A stretch of 38,326 nucleotides of DNA from DSXF01 sp964387495 (GCA_964387495.1 CAYLXB010000028.1:1-38326); one strand, 5' to 3'. Positions 23,133-32,020 are shown, numbered from the stretch's first letter. Notes: generated from the letters alone by a model not told the origin. Made by a program: numbers and translations.

Positions 23133-23459
23133 ATGTCCCCTACCATCGAAGCATTGATGTCAAAAATGTCTGGGATGCCCCTGCCGGGCAAGGCTGCAAA
23201 CATGGATGCGTTGATCCAGTTCCACTTCAGCGGTGCGGAGGCCGGCGATTGGATTGCCGACCTCAAAGGCGGTCAGGTGACGGTCAGCCGCGGCCAGCAC
23301 CCCGCGCCGCAGATGACCTTGAGCGCCGACTCCGATGATTTCCTCAAACTGCTTGCAGGCGAACTCGATCCGATGCAGGCTTTCATCCAGGGCAGAATCA
23401 AGGTGGCCGGCGATATGAGCATGGCTCTGGCGCTGGTGCAGATCTTCAATGCTCGCTGA
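23133..23459 (+). CDS. SCP2 sterol-carrier-like domain protein
   Basis: A 108-residue single-domain protein. LIQFHFSGAEAGDWIADLKG, then VTVSRGQHPAPQMTLSADSD, and a C-terminal FIQGRIKVAGDMSMALAL follow the SCP2 fold pattern, a hydrophobic pocket for lipids or acyl-CoA. The ligand is unknown. The ATG at 23133 has GGAG six bases upstream; the ATG at 23130 is also possible. It lies 19 bases after the exchanger gene and is probably co-transcribed with it. A strong terminator follows. Confidence 0.85.
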   Translation: MSPTIEALMSKMSGMPLPGKAANMDALIQFHFSGAEAGDWIADLKGGQVTVSRGQHPAPQMTLSADSDDFLKLLAGELDPMQAFIQGRIKVAGDMSMALALVQIFNAR

Positions 23460-23504
23460 TCTGCCGCCGGGCTGGTAAGGTCAGACAGCCTGGAATCATA
23501 AAAA

Positions 23505-23537
23505 AAACAGGACGGCCCACTCAGGCCGTCCCTGTTT
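23505..23537. terminator. bidirectional terminator between SCP2 gene and kinase-like gene
   Basis: A 13-pair stem with one bulged C (23505-23517 with 23524-23537) and a six-base loop is preceded by a run of A and followed by TTTGGTTTTATT. It can terminate both convergent transcripts, whose stops are at 23459 (plus) and 23560 (minus). Confidence 0.88.
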
Positions 23538-23559
23538 GGTTTTATTCGCTGCAGGGGAA

Positions 23560-24225
23560 TTAACACCCTGCCGGGATGGAAAACTGGATGACGGTTTCAG
23601 TTTCATCGCTCTGGCCGGTGCGGATACTTCCGCCGTGTAGTTCGACCAGGGCGCGGCAGATGTAGCCGGTGATGGCCAGTTCGCCCTTCATCATTTCCTG
23701 GGCGGGTTCCCCGCTGGTTCGAAGCGTAAAGAGGCTTTCTTTCCCAACCTGTTCGACTTTCAGCATCACGGTTGCCGGGCTCTTGACATAGGCGCAGACA
23801 TAAGTGATCCAGTGTGCAAGCAGCTGACGCAGCAGGACTTCATCACCGTACACGGACGGGGCGGATACGTCCACTTGGGGTTCGACCCGGATTTCCCTGC
23901 CGGGATGGTTCTGTTGCCAGTGGGAGACGGCCTGCCCGATCAGGTTGTTGGTCTCGATCTCTTTGCAGTTGACTTGCTTTTCCTTCAGGCCCAGGCGGGC
24001 GGCATCCACCAGGTTGTTCATCATGTTCAGGGCATGGGCGCTGTTGGAGTAAACCGTGGTCAGGTCTTCCTTCTGCATGTCGGTCAGCGGCCCATCCATG
24101 CCTTTCAGCACCAGTTTTGTAAAGCCGATGATACGGTTGAATGGCGAGCGCAAGTCATGCGCCTCCGCAGAGACGTAGTGCGTCAAATCAAGATGATCGG
24201 GAAATTCGAAGATGGTGGTCGGCAT
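23560..24225 (-). CDS. histidine-kinase-like protein with degenerate ATPase domain
   Basis: A 221-residue protein without sensor or membrane segments. Residues 15-80 form a HisKA-type dimerisation helix pair with the H-box AEAHDLRSPFNRIIGF, His23 being the expected phosphate acceptor. Residues about 95-220 follow the order of a HATPase domain (VYGDEVLLRQLLAHWITYV, then ELAITGYICRALVELHGGSI). The N-box asparagine is absent and no DxGxG glycine box is recognisable where LRTSGEPAQEMM stands. ATP binding is therefore doubtful. It may act as a phosphotransfer or scaffold protein. GAGG lies eight bases before the ATG at 24225. No response regulator gene is adjacent. Confidence 0.78.
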   Translation of the reverse strand: MPTTIFEFPDHLDLTHYVSAEAHDLRSPFNRIIGFTKLVLKGMDGPLTDMQKEDLTTVYSNSAHALNMMNNLVDAARLGLKEKQVNCKEIETNNLIGQAVSHWQQNHPGREIRVEPQVDVSAPSVYGDEVLLRQLLAHWITYVCAYVKSPATVMLKVEQVGKESLFTLRTSGEPAQEMMKGELAITGYICRALVELHGGSIRTGQSDETETVIQFSIPAGC

Positions 24226-24339
24226 GCAATACCTCGTAGAAAGCGTGTGTGCTTCATACCGATTCTACAACAGGTCGCCGTGCATGTTCATTTCTTTTGT
24301 ATGACAACTTACGCCCGGACCGCTCGAACCTTGTGGCGG

Positions 24340-27135
24340 TTAATACCCCAGCCACTGAGAGGCCAGGCGCGGCAGGCTGTTGAGCGGGACGACTTTCAGG
24401 GTGCACTGCGGCAGGGACTCGACAAACAGGCGGCCATACTGTTTGGTTTGCAGGCGCCTGTCGAGCAGAACCACCACCCCGCGATCAGATTGGGTGCGGA
24501 TGAGACGGCCAAAGCCCTGGCGGAACTTGAGGATGGCTTCGGGCAGGTAATATTCGTTGAATGAATCTTCGTATGTTTCGGAGCGGGCCGCGATCAGGGG
24601 ATCAGTTGGCACGTCGAAAGGCAGTTTTGGGATCACGACCACCGAGAGGGCTTCACCGGGAATATCCACACCTTCCCAGAAGGAACGCGTGCCGAGCAGG
24701 ACGGCACGCTCAGATTCTTTGAAGGATTCGACCAGGGTATTCGGCGATGCGCCCTCACCCTGCTCGTAAATGGCTATGTCTTCTTGAGCCAGGGCCCCGC
24801 TGATGGCCTGGGAGGTGCGCTTGAGCTGGGCATAGGAGGTAAACAGCACCAGCGTGCGCCCGCCCACAGCCTTGCAGACCTGGATCAGGGCTCGCTCCAG
24901 GGCCTGCTGGTAGCCCGGCTGGTTCGGCTCGGGGATGTCGCTCGCCAGGAAAAGCAGGGTGGAACTTTCGTAGTCAAAGGGCGATCCCAGGGCCATCTCG
25001 TTGGCGTCTTCAGCTCCCAGGTTGCGGCGCATGTAAGTAAACTCACCATGGGCGGTGAGGGTTGCCGACGTGAGAACAACGCTCGTCTTCTCCTTCCAAA
25101 GGAGTTTCTCGAGCAGCGGGCCGACGCGCAGGGGGGCCGCGTTCAGCGCCAGCCGGTTGCCATTCGGGTGGATTTCGATCCAGTAAACCTGCCCCTGCGA
25201 CGGTTCGCTCAACATCTGGTTGAGGTTGTTATCTGCCTCAGCCATGCGGCGGTAGAGGTTGCCGATATCTCCAAGCACATCTTCCAGGCTTTCCACGCCG
25301 TCGGCATACAAGTCGGCGGCTGCCTGGTGCAGCTCGGTCAGTAGTTTAAGGAGCAGTCCCCAGGTTTCGTCCAACACCCCCCAGGCCATTTCGACATCGT
25401 CCCAGCCGGGCTGGGTCCGCGTGGCAGGCAGAATGCGTTCCTGCCAGGCATAATTGCTGGGCGGCTGGCCTTCCCGCATCAGCTCGGCGAAACTGCTTAT
25501 GGTCTGAAAAAACTCGCGGCTCTGGTTTTGCAGGCGGAAGGCCAGATCGGTGGCTCGTTCCACCTTCTGGCTGAGCAGGCCGAAGTCGGATGGACGCACT
25601 GCAGAGTGGGCATCCCCAAGCAGGCGCCCAAGGGCGCCGGAGGCAGAACTGCCCAGTTCGCGCAGCATGCGCTCCAGGTCGAATTGGGTAAAGCGGAAGC
25701 TCATGGCGCTGGTGGTGGCAGCCTCAAGGTGATGGGCTTCATCTACGATCAGGCGGTCATATTCCGGCAGGACGCGGCTGCCAATTGCCACATCTGCCAG
25801 CAGAAGGGCATGGTTGACCACCAGCAGATGGGCGTTCTGGGCGGCAACGCGTGCCCGGTGGAAGGGACAGGCGCCGCCGGTGCGCTTGACGCATGTTTCG
25901 GTGGTGCAGGCGTCGTCTTCCGCGGAAAGGCGCAGCCAGACATCCCGTTCGGCCGGGCCGGTGAGGTTGATCTCGTTGCGGTCGCCGCTCTGATTGTCCA
26001 GAAGCCAGACCAGCACCTTGGCCAGGACGCGCATTTCGTCAGCGGTTTGCGGAGGGTGGTGACGGAGGTACTCCAAACGGCGGGGGCAGATATAATTGGA
26101 ACGGCCTTTGAGGACAGATGCACGCAGGTCAAGACCCAGGGCAGCGGCCAGGTCAGGAATATCTTTCTTGATCAGTTGGTCCTGCAGGTTGATCGTATTG
26201 GTGGAAATGACCACACGCGTGTTGTTCTGAAGTGCATACAGGGCTGCCGGGACAAGGTAGGCAAAGGATTTTCCGACCCCGGTGCCGGCTTCCACCATGA
26301 GGTGGTAACCTTCTGAGATGGCATCTGTGACCGCGCGCAGCATTTCGACTTGTTCGGCACGCTGTTCATATGCCTCAAAATACCGTGAAAAAGGCCCGCC
26401 ATATTCCAGGATGGAGGCAGTTTCGTCAATGTCCAGGCGCACAGGAGGGTCAAGCGGTTGCAGCGGGGGTACATCTGGTTCCGGGCCGGTGCGGAAGAGC
26501 GCCTCGCTGGATGTGCCATGGGCCTGTTTGGGGCTGATGCCCTCCCTGGCACGCGATCGCAGGGCCTGCTGGAAGGTCCAGCGGGCATCCCATTCGAGGG
26601 GTTCGGAAAGTCGCACGATCTCGGCTAGCAGGTCGAGCGGCAGGTTTTTGGCCATTTCAGATAGCTGAACGTAGGCTGCCTGCGTCACGCGGGCGTCATC
26701 CAGGGCGCGGTGGGTGGCAGGCAGCAGGATGCCAAGCTGCTGGCCAAGTGCACCCAGGTTGTAGCGGCTGGCGGAGGGCATGAGCACGGCAGCCAGTTGG
26801 TAGGTGTCGAGGACTTCGTTGAGCTGGAAGAGACCAAATTTTTGCAAAAACCCCAGGTCGAAGCGGATGTTGTGACCGAGGATGGGAGCGTCGCCCACAA
26901 AGGCTCCGAGTTCGGGGAGCAGATCGCGCAGGCGTGGCGCCTGGCGCACCATGGCGTCATCGATTCCGGTCAGACCGGTGATGAACTCGGGAATGTGGCG
27001 GCCTGGATTGACCAGCTTGGAAAATTCGGCTTCGATGCGCTTGCCGTTGAAGCGCACGGCGCCGATTTCAATGACAGTGTCGCGTTCCGGATCGAGGCCG
27101 GTGGTTTCAAGATCAAGAGCGATGATGGAGGGCAT
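24340..27135 (-). CDS. dinG: DinG-type protein: DEDDh exonuclease + XPD-like helicase
   Basis: A 931-residue protein, the length of Bacillus DinG. Residues 1-165 are a DnaQ-like 3'-5' exonuclease: DLETTGLDP (Asp8, Glu10), GHNIRFDLGFL and HRALDDARVT. The superfamily 2 helicase core has Walker A EAGTGVGKS with Lys289, the DEAH box at 465-468, and QGFGRLIRT as motif VI. Cys350, Cys410, Cys415 and Cys423 lie between motifs I and II, the place of the [4Fe-4S] cluster in XPD and Escherichia DinG. It likely unwinds and trims DNA or R-loop/recombination intermediates. It is a single gene; the divergent mreB lies across 278 bases. Confidence 0.93.
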   Translation of the reverse strand: MPSIIALDLETTGLDPERDTVIEIGAVRFNGKRIEAEFSKLVNPGRHIPEFITGLTGIDDAMVRQAPRLRDLLPELGAFVGDAPILGHNIRFDLGFLQKFGLFQLNEVLDTYQLAAVLMPSASRYNLGALGQQLGILLPATHRALDDARVTQAAYVQLSEMAKNLPLDLLAEIVRLSEPLEWDARWTFQQALRSRAREGISPKQAHGTSSEALFRTGPEPDVPPLQPLDPPVRLDIDETASILEYGGPFSRYFEAYEQRAEQVEMLRAVTDAISEGYHLMVEAGTGVGKSFAYLVPAALYALQNNTRVVISTNTINLQDQLIKKDIPDLAAALGLDLRASVLKGRSNYICPRRLEYLRHHPPQTADEMRVLAKVLVWLLDNQSGDRNEINLTGPAERDVWLRLSAEDDACTTETCVKRTGGACPFHRARVAAQNAHLLVVNHALLLADVAIGSRVLPEYDRLIVDEAHHLEAATTSAMSFRFTQFDLERMLRELGSSASGALGRLLGDAHSAVRPSDFGLLSQKVERATDLAFRLQNQSREFFQTISSFAELMREGQPPSNYAWQERILPATRTQPGWDDVEMAWGVLDETWGLLLKLLTELHQAAADLYADGVESLEDVLGDIGNLYRRMAEADNNLNQMLSEPSQGQVYWIEIHPNGNRLALNAAPLRVGPLLEKLLWKEKTSVVLTSATLTAHGEFTYMRRNLGAEDANEMALGSPFDYESSTLLFLASDIPEPNQPGYQQALERALIQVCKAVGGRTLVLFTSYAQLKRTSQAISGALAQEDIAIYEQGEGASPNTLVESFKESERAVLLGTRSFWEGVDIPGEALSVVVIPKLPFDVPTDPLIAARSETYEDSFNEYYLPEAILKFRQGFGRLIRTQSDRGVVVLLDRRLQTKQYGRLFVESLPQCTLKVVPLNSLPRLASQWLGY

Positions 27136-27210
27136 GGGGATAGTTTATCATGGGATTGGGTGAGGCGGGCTGGAAGTGTTGGGCTGAGATTGGCATAGTG
27201 AACAATGTGT

Positions 27211-27219
27211 ATGATAGCA
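27211..27219 (-). promoter_or_regulatory. possible extended -10 promoter for dinG
   Basis: On the minus strand, TGC then TATCAT (27219-27211) forms an extended -10 element about 75 bases upstream of the dinG ATG. No matching -35 is visible. It lies in the AT-rich part of the 278-base dinG-mreB gap. Confidence 0.35.
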
Positions 27220-27351
27220 CAAATATTCTTATTTTGGTATGGAAGAAGGGTAACTTGTGGCGCTTTTGGTCATGCTGCCAAGATCGGCCAAATATATGAC
27301 TCTGTAGAAACTGGGTGGAAGTGGACGGTGCAATTTTTCACGGGGGGCTCA

Positions 27352-27360
27352 TGGTATAAT
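27352..27360 (+). promoter_or_regulatory. extended -10 promoter of the mre-min-rodA cluster
   Basis: TGG then TATAAT (27352-27360) gives a perfect TGnTATAAT extended -10; no good -35 is seen 16-18 bases upstream. The predicted start is near 27367, giving a leader of about 47 bases. The leader contains a small hairpin GGCGT-GTA-ACGCC and the ribosome site GAGGA at 27400-27404. Confidence 0.7.
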
Positions 27361-27413
27361 GTTAATGTGTGTCGGGCGTGTAACGCCTAATTCCCTGTCG
27401 AGGATATCAATAC

Positions 27414-28484
27414 TTGGCCTTCAATCCTATCAACTGGCTCCTTGGCCTTTTCTCCCTCGATATCGGTATCGATCTGGGGACTGCCAATACGCTGGTGCAT
27501 GTCCGCGGCAAAGGTATCGTCATAAACGAACCTTCGTGGGTGGCGATTGATAAGCGTACCCGCAAGCCGCTGGCGATTGGCCTGGAGGCGAAAGAAATGG
27601 TTGGCCGTACGCCGAGCAACGTGATGGCCGTGCGGCCTCTGCGGGATGGGGTCATCTCGGAATTCGATATTGCCCGGGAAATGCTCTACTATTTTGTCGG
27701 CCGGGTTCATGAGCAGAGCGTGGTGCCTCTGCCTCGCCCGCGTGTGGTGGTCGGCATTCCAACCGGTGTGACGGAAGTGGAGAAACGTGCGGTCTATGAT
27801 GCGGTCATGGCCGCAGGGGCACGTCAGGCTTTCCTGGTGGAGGAGCCGATTGCAGCCGCCCTGGGCGCAGGCCTGCCTGTAGGCGAGATCCGCGGCAGCA
27901 TGGTCGTGGATATCGGCGGCGGCACAACCGAAGTGGCGGTCATGTCCACCAGCGGCGTGGTCGCATCCCGTTCCCTGCGCGTGGCCGGCGATGAGATGGA
28001 TCAGGATATCGTCCAATACCTGCGGAATAAATACAATCTCTTGATAGGCGAGGGGGTGGCCGAACAGGTTAAGATGCGTATTGGCTCTGCCTTTGCACTC
28101 CCGACCGAAAAAACGACCGAGGTGCGCGGGCGTAACCTGGTCACCGGCCTGCCGGAGACGATCGTGGTCTCTTCGGTCGAGATTCGGGAAGCCCTTTCTG
28201 CCCCGGTACAGGTGATCGTGGATACCATCCGGGATGCGCTGGACGAGATTCCGCCGGAAGTCATCTCGGACCTGATGGATATTGGAATCTGCCTGTCAGG
28301 CGGCGGCGCTTTACTTCAGGGCCTTGCAGAGCGGTTGACGGATGAATTGAAGCTGCGCAGCTGGGTGGCTGAAGACCCGCTGACCTGTGTGGTGCGGGGT
28401 GCCGGGATGGTCCTGGAAGACTTCGAAGGCTTGGGGCACTTCGTGGTTGGCTTGGAACGCGGTTCCACCCGCCATAACGCATAA
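27414..28484 (+). CDS. mreB: rod shape-determining protein MreB
   Basis: Actin-like filament protein that guides lateral wall synthesis under the membrane. It has 356 residues. IGIDLGTANTLV (phosphate 1), VVDIGGGTTEVAVMS (phosphate 2) and CLSGGGALLQGLAERL (adenosine) are the actin-fold motifs. The first 14 residues (MAFNPINWLLGLFS) look amphipathic and may bind the membrane. The best start is a TTG at 27414: it follows GAGGA with normal spacing, the N-terminus aligns with MreB, and no ATG is available nearby. First gene of the shape/division cluster; mreC follows after 18 bases. Confidence 0.95.
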   Translation: MAFNPINWLLGLFSLDIGIDLGTANTLVHVRGKGIVINEPSWVAIDKRTRKPLAIGLEAKEMVGRTPSNVMAVRPLRDGVISEFDIAREMLYYFVGRVHEQSVVPLPRPRVVVGIPTGVTEVEKRAVYDAVMAAGARQAFLVEEPIAAALGAGLPVGEIRGSMVVDIGGGTTEVAVMSTSGVVASRSLRVAGDEMDQDIVQYLRNKYNLLIGEGVAEQVKMRIGSAFALPTEKTTEVRGRNLVTGLPETIVVSSVEIREALSAPVQVIVDTIRDALDEIPPEVISDLMDIGICLSGGGALLQGLAERLTDELKLRSWVAEDPLTCVVRGAGMVLEDFEGLGHFVVGLERGSTRHNA

Positions 28485-28502
28485 GCCGGTCCCGGAACTG
28501 GG

Positions 28503-29378
28503 ATGGCGGCGTTTTCTATTGGTACTCTCATGAAAGATTCGTTTTCCAGTACTTTGCAAACAACCATCATTCTGTTGGTGGTTGGGGGAATCCTGGCCCT
28601 GGCACTGGGCGGTTACTTCCGTTCCACGTCAGATTGGTTCAGTCAGGCGCTTGTTTCAACCCAAACTTGGTTTTCGTCCCGTTTCCGGGCTGTGCAGGAC
28701 TTCTTGACCGTGCCGCGTGACGTTGCCTCGCTGCGGCAGCAAAATGCAGAACTGGAGGCGGAAGTGTCCCGGCTGCAGGCCCAAGTGATTGAACTGCGCC
28801 AGGAAGTGGGCCAGGTGGAGATCCTGGCTGCGCTGGTGGACTTCTCTCGTACCAACCCTGAAAGCACTTACCGCGGGGCAACCGTCATTGGCCGCGACCC
28901 AAGCCCATTCCTCCATTACATTATTGTCAACCGCGGCTCCAACGACGGCATCAGGCGCGGCATGCCGGTGGTGACCGATAAAGGCCTGGTGGGGCGGGTG
29001 GATGCGGTCATCGCCGATGCCGCTCGCGTCCAGTTGATTACCGACCCGGCTTCGGCGGTCAATGTCCGCCTGCAGAATGCCAGGGCCGAGGCAGTGCTTT
29101 CCGGCTCCGTGACCGGCGATATCTCCCTCGACCTCATCTCGCAGGATGCTACTGTGGAGACAGGTGATGTTGTCCTCACTTCCGGTCTGGGTGGGGGGTA
29201 TCCGGCTGACCTGCTGGTGGGGCAGGTGATCAGCGTCCGCAAGCGTGACTATGAACTGTTCCAGCAGGCAGCCGTTCAACCCAATGTGGATTTCTCCCGC
29301 TTGGAGATCGTCCTGATCATCACGAACTTCAAGCCGGTGGACATCGGGCCTCTGGTCCCGGTCACACCCATTCCTTGA
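28503..29378 (+). CDS. mreC: rod shape-determining protein MreC
   Basis: Bitopic protein linking MreB to PBP2 and RodA. It has 291 residues. One N-terminal membrane helix (TTIILLVVGGILALALGGYF) is followed by a coiled coil (about 75-105; LRQQNAELEAEVSRLQAQV) and a beta-rich extracytoplasmic domain. The latter includes NRGSNDGIRRGMPVVTDKGL and the conserved VLTSGLGGGYPADLLVGQV. The start could be the ATG at 28503 or the one at 28530; neither has a strong ribosome site. It lies four bases before mreD. Confidence 0.93.
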   Translation: MAAFSIGTLMKDSFSSTLQTTIILLVVGGILALALGGYFRSTSDWFSQALVSTQTWFSSRFRAVQDFLTVPRDVASLRQQNAELEAEVSRLQAQVIELRQEVGQVEILAALVDFSRTNPESTYRGATVIGRDPSPFLHYIIVNRGSNDGIRRGMPVVTDKGLVGRVDAVIADAARVQLITDPASAVNVRLQNARAEAVLSGSVTGDISLDLISQDATVETGDVVLTSGLGGGYPADLLVGQVISVRKRDYELFQQAAVQPNVDFSRLEIVLIITNFKPVDIGPLVPVTPIP

Positions 29379-29382
29379 TCCC

Positions 29383-29880
29383 ATGCGCACCCTCATTGCG
29401 TTCCCGTTGATGGCCATATTGGTCATCCTTCAATCTTCCGTGGTCAGCCAGGTATCCCTGCTGTCAGGCTATGCGGATATTGTCCTGGTCTTTCTGGCAG
29501 CCCTGGCGTTACAGGAGGGGGTGGTGGCCTGGCATTGGGCGGCGCTGGCAGGCCTGATGGTGGGGTATGTCTCTGGCGTGCCCTGGCCGGCCGTGCTGGG
29601 CGGATACCTGCTGGTGGCCGGCCTGGCATGGCTGCTGCAGCGCCGGATCTGGGAGGCGCCCCTCCTGGCTACTTTTGTAGTCATCTTTATTGGCACGCTT
29701 TTGATGCATCTGGCAATATATGTTGTGTTGCGCCTGACAGGCAACCCGCTGGGGTTTGGTGAGGCATTCGGGCAGATCACTCTGCCGAGCTTGCTTCTCA
29801 ATCTGCTCCTGGCGGTTCCGGTCTATCCTCTGGCGCGCGACCTGGCGGCCTGGGTTTATCCGGTTCGGGAGATCGTATGA
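29383..29880 (+). CDS. mreD: rod shape-determining protein MreD
   Basis: A 165-residue hydrophobic protein with about five membrane helices and the usual MreD features: FPLMAILVILQSSVVSQVSL at the start, DIVLVFLAALALQEG in helix 2, and a final LPSLLLNLLLAVPVYPLARDL. It belongs to the elongation complex with MreC, PBP2 and RodA. Position between mreC and the PBP2 gene supports the call more than sequence does, since MreD diverges fast. Its stop overlaps the PBP2 start codon (ATGA). Confidence 0.88.
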   Translation: MRTLIAFPLMAILVILQSSVVSQVSLLSGYADIVLVFLAALALQEGVVAWHWAALAGLMVGYVSGVPWPAVLGGYLLVAGLAWLLQRRIWEAPLLATFVVIFIGTLLMHLAIYVVLRLTGNPLGFGEAFGQITLPSLLLNLLLAVPVYPLARDLAAWVYPVREIV

Positions 29881-31988
29881 AAACAGCCACCAACCCCCCG
29901 GCTCACCTCGAAACCTGGCGTATGTGGGTGGTATATGCTTTTGTGGCGATCATCTTTAGCGCGTTGACTTTCCGCCTGTTTCGCCTGCAGATCCTTGAAT
30001 ACCCGGAATGGAAGACCCAGGCGATCGAAAACTATACCCGCAATATCAGCATGCCGGCCGCGCGCGGCATTATCTACGACCGCAATGGCTATGTATTGGC
30101 CCGCAATGTGGCTTCTTACAACCTGGTCATCACCCCCGCTTCCCTGCCGGACGATGAGGCCGATATCCAGCGTGTCTACCGTGATGTTTCCGCTCTGACG
30201 GGAGTGGCGGCAGGCGGCCCGGTGACGGAGCAAACGCTGGAGGATGCCAAAAAGTATGCTGCCTGCATTCCCGGGCCTTCCATCGCAGACCTGGTGGCGT
30301 TGGGAGATTCCCTGGCGCCCTACAGCCCGGTGAAGATCAAATGCAACATCGGCGAGGAAACCGCCCGGCTTGTGATCGAACGGGAGGCGGACTGGCCGGG
30401 TGTTTCGGTGGAGACCGAGCCGATCCGCGACTATCCGACCGGTTCGCTTACGGCCAATATCGTCGGTTTCCTGGGGCCGATCCCGGCTGCTTATGAGGAA
30501 GATTACGTGGCACGCGGCTTTGTGCTCAATCGGGACAAGATAGGCTATGCGGGCATCGAACTTTCCCTGGATGACATCCTGACCGGCACAAACGGCCGGC
30601 GCGTGGTGGAAGTGGATGTGGCCGGACAGGAACTGCGCAACCTGGAACCGCCGGTGGCAGCCAAGCCGGGAAATAACGTAAAGATCACACTTGATACCCG
30701 TCTCCAGGCTGCTGCCGAGGCTGCGCTGATCGCTGAAATCGATTATTGGAACACATACCTCAACCGTGTGCAAATCTCGAGTGGGGTTGTAATTGCGGCC
30801 AACCCCAAAACAGGTGAAATCCTGGCCATGGTGCAGTATCCCACCTATGAAAATAACCGTATGGCGCGTTTCATCCCGGCATATTATTACGAGCAGCTCA
30901 GCCAGGATCCGCGCCGCCCTCTCCTCAACAATGCCATCTCGGGTGAGTATCCACCGGGCTCGGTGTTCAAGCTCTCCACGGCTACCGGCGGCTTGAACGA
31001 AGGGGTGGTTACGCCTGCGACGATTGTGGATGCACCGGGCAAGATCGTCCTGACCGAGAAATTTACGTATTCCGAGACGGGGTCGGAACGGCCTTTCGTG
31101 GACTGGATCTATAATCGCAACGGCGTCATCAACGAGGCGGGCTTTGGGCCGCTGGATTTCCTGCGCTGCATTGCTTATTCGAGCAATGTCTGTTTCTACA
31201 AAGTGGGCGGCGGCTATAAGGAAGAAATCAAGGAAGGGCTTGGAATCTACCGCTTGGGCGAATATGCGCGTGCACTGGGCTATGGGGCCGTTTCCGGCAT
31301 CGAATTGCCCGGAGAATCGGATGGACTGATCCCGACGCCAAAGTGGAAGCGTGTCAACACCGGCGAAAACTGGTCGACCGGCGATACCTACATTGCCAGC
31401 GTCGGCCAGGGCTACGTGGTGGCGACCCCTCTGCAGGTGTTGATGTCGGGCATGACCATCTCGAATGATGGGAAGTTGATGCAGCCAACGATCGTGCGCG
31501 AGATCCTGGACGAAGAAGGGCGTGTGGTGCAGGCCTTTACACCGCGATTAAAACGGGATGTGACGGTCGAACCTTTGATCCAGGGCTATTCCTGCGATGC
31601 AGGCTACTGTGACCAGACCGGCGAGACAAAAGTGATCCGCCCGGAAACGATCAAACAGGTGCAGACCGGCATGCGCATGGCGATCACCGATTCGCGCGGT
31701 ACGCTGAATGCCCTGTTCGCGGATTATCCGATTGCCGTGGCAGGCAAGACCGGCTCTGCCGAATACTGCGACGATGTTGCCCGCAAGGCCAACCGCTGCC
31801 AGTTCGGTTCCTGGCCGGTGCACGCCTGGACCATGGCTTACGCTCCTTACGAAGCCCCCGAGATTATTGTGATTGCCTTTGCCTATAACGGCGGGGAGGG
31901 TGCCAGCGTTGCCGGCCCGATCGTCCAGCGTGTGATCAAGGCTTATTTTGAACTCAAGACGATTGATATTGCTGCGGGTGGCGGTTAG
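29877..31988 (+). CDS. mrdA: penicillin-binding protein 2, class B transpeptidase of the elongasome
   Basis: Cross-links peptidoglycan during elongation. It has 703 residues. One N-terminal membrane helix (MWVVYAFVAIIFSALTFRL) precedes the dimerisation region (PAARGIIYDRNGYVLARN). The transpeptidase domain has SxxK at 362-365 (SVFK), SxN at 435-437 (SSN) and KTG at 624-626. Eight cysteines in the extracytoplasmic part (130, 156, 431, 439, 573, 578, 631, 641) fall into close pairs and may form disulfides. Overlaps mreD by four bases; rodA, its glycosyltransferase partner, lies four genes downstream. Confidence 0.95.
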   Translation: MKTATNPPAHLETWRMWVVYAFVAIIFSALTFRLFRLQILEYPEWKTQAIENYTRNISMPAARGIIYDRNGYVLARNVASYNLVITPASLPDDEADIQRVYRDVSALTGVAAGGPVTEQTLEDAKKYAACIPGPSIADLVALGDSLAPYSPVKIKCNIGEETARLVIEREADWPGVSVETEPIRDYPTGSLTANIVGFLGPIPAAYEEDYVARGFVLNRDKIGYAGIELSLDDILTGTNGRRVVEVDVAGQELRNLEPPVAAKPGNNVKITLDTRLQAAAEAALIAEIDYWNTYLNRVQISSGVVIAANPKTGEILAMVQYPTYENNRMARFIPAYYYEQLSQDPRRPLLNNAISGEYPPGSVFKLSTATGGLNEGVVTPATIVDAPGKIVLTEKFTYSETGSERPFVDWIYNRNGVINEAGFGPLDFLRCIAYSSNVCFYKVGGGYKEEIKEGLGIYRLGEYARALGYGAVSGIELPGESDGLIPTPKWKRVNTGENWSTGDTYIASVGQGYVVATPLQVLMSGMTISNDGKLMQPTIVREILDEEGRVVQAFTPRLKRDVTVEPLIQGYSCDAGYCDQTGETKVIRPETIKQVQTGMRMAITDSRGTLNALFADYPIAVAGKTGSAEYCDDVARKANRCQFGSWPVHAWTMAYAPYEAPEIIVIAFAYNGGEGASVAGPIVQRVIKAYFELKTIDIAAGGG

Positions 31989-32020
31989 CTTTTATTCCCG
32001 GATGGAGGCAATATTTTCCG

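Noticed and set aside
27205..27390. 61-residue frame in the dinG-mreB gap
   Set aside because: Crosses the mreB promoter, has no ribosome site and no homology I recognise; the AT-rich composition fits a regulatory region.
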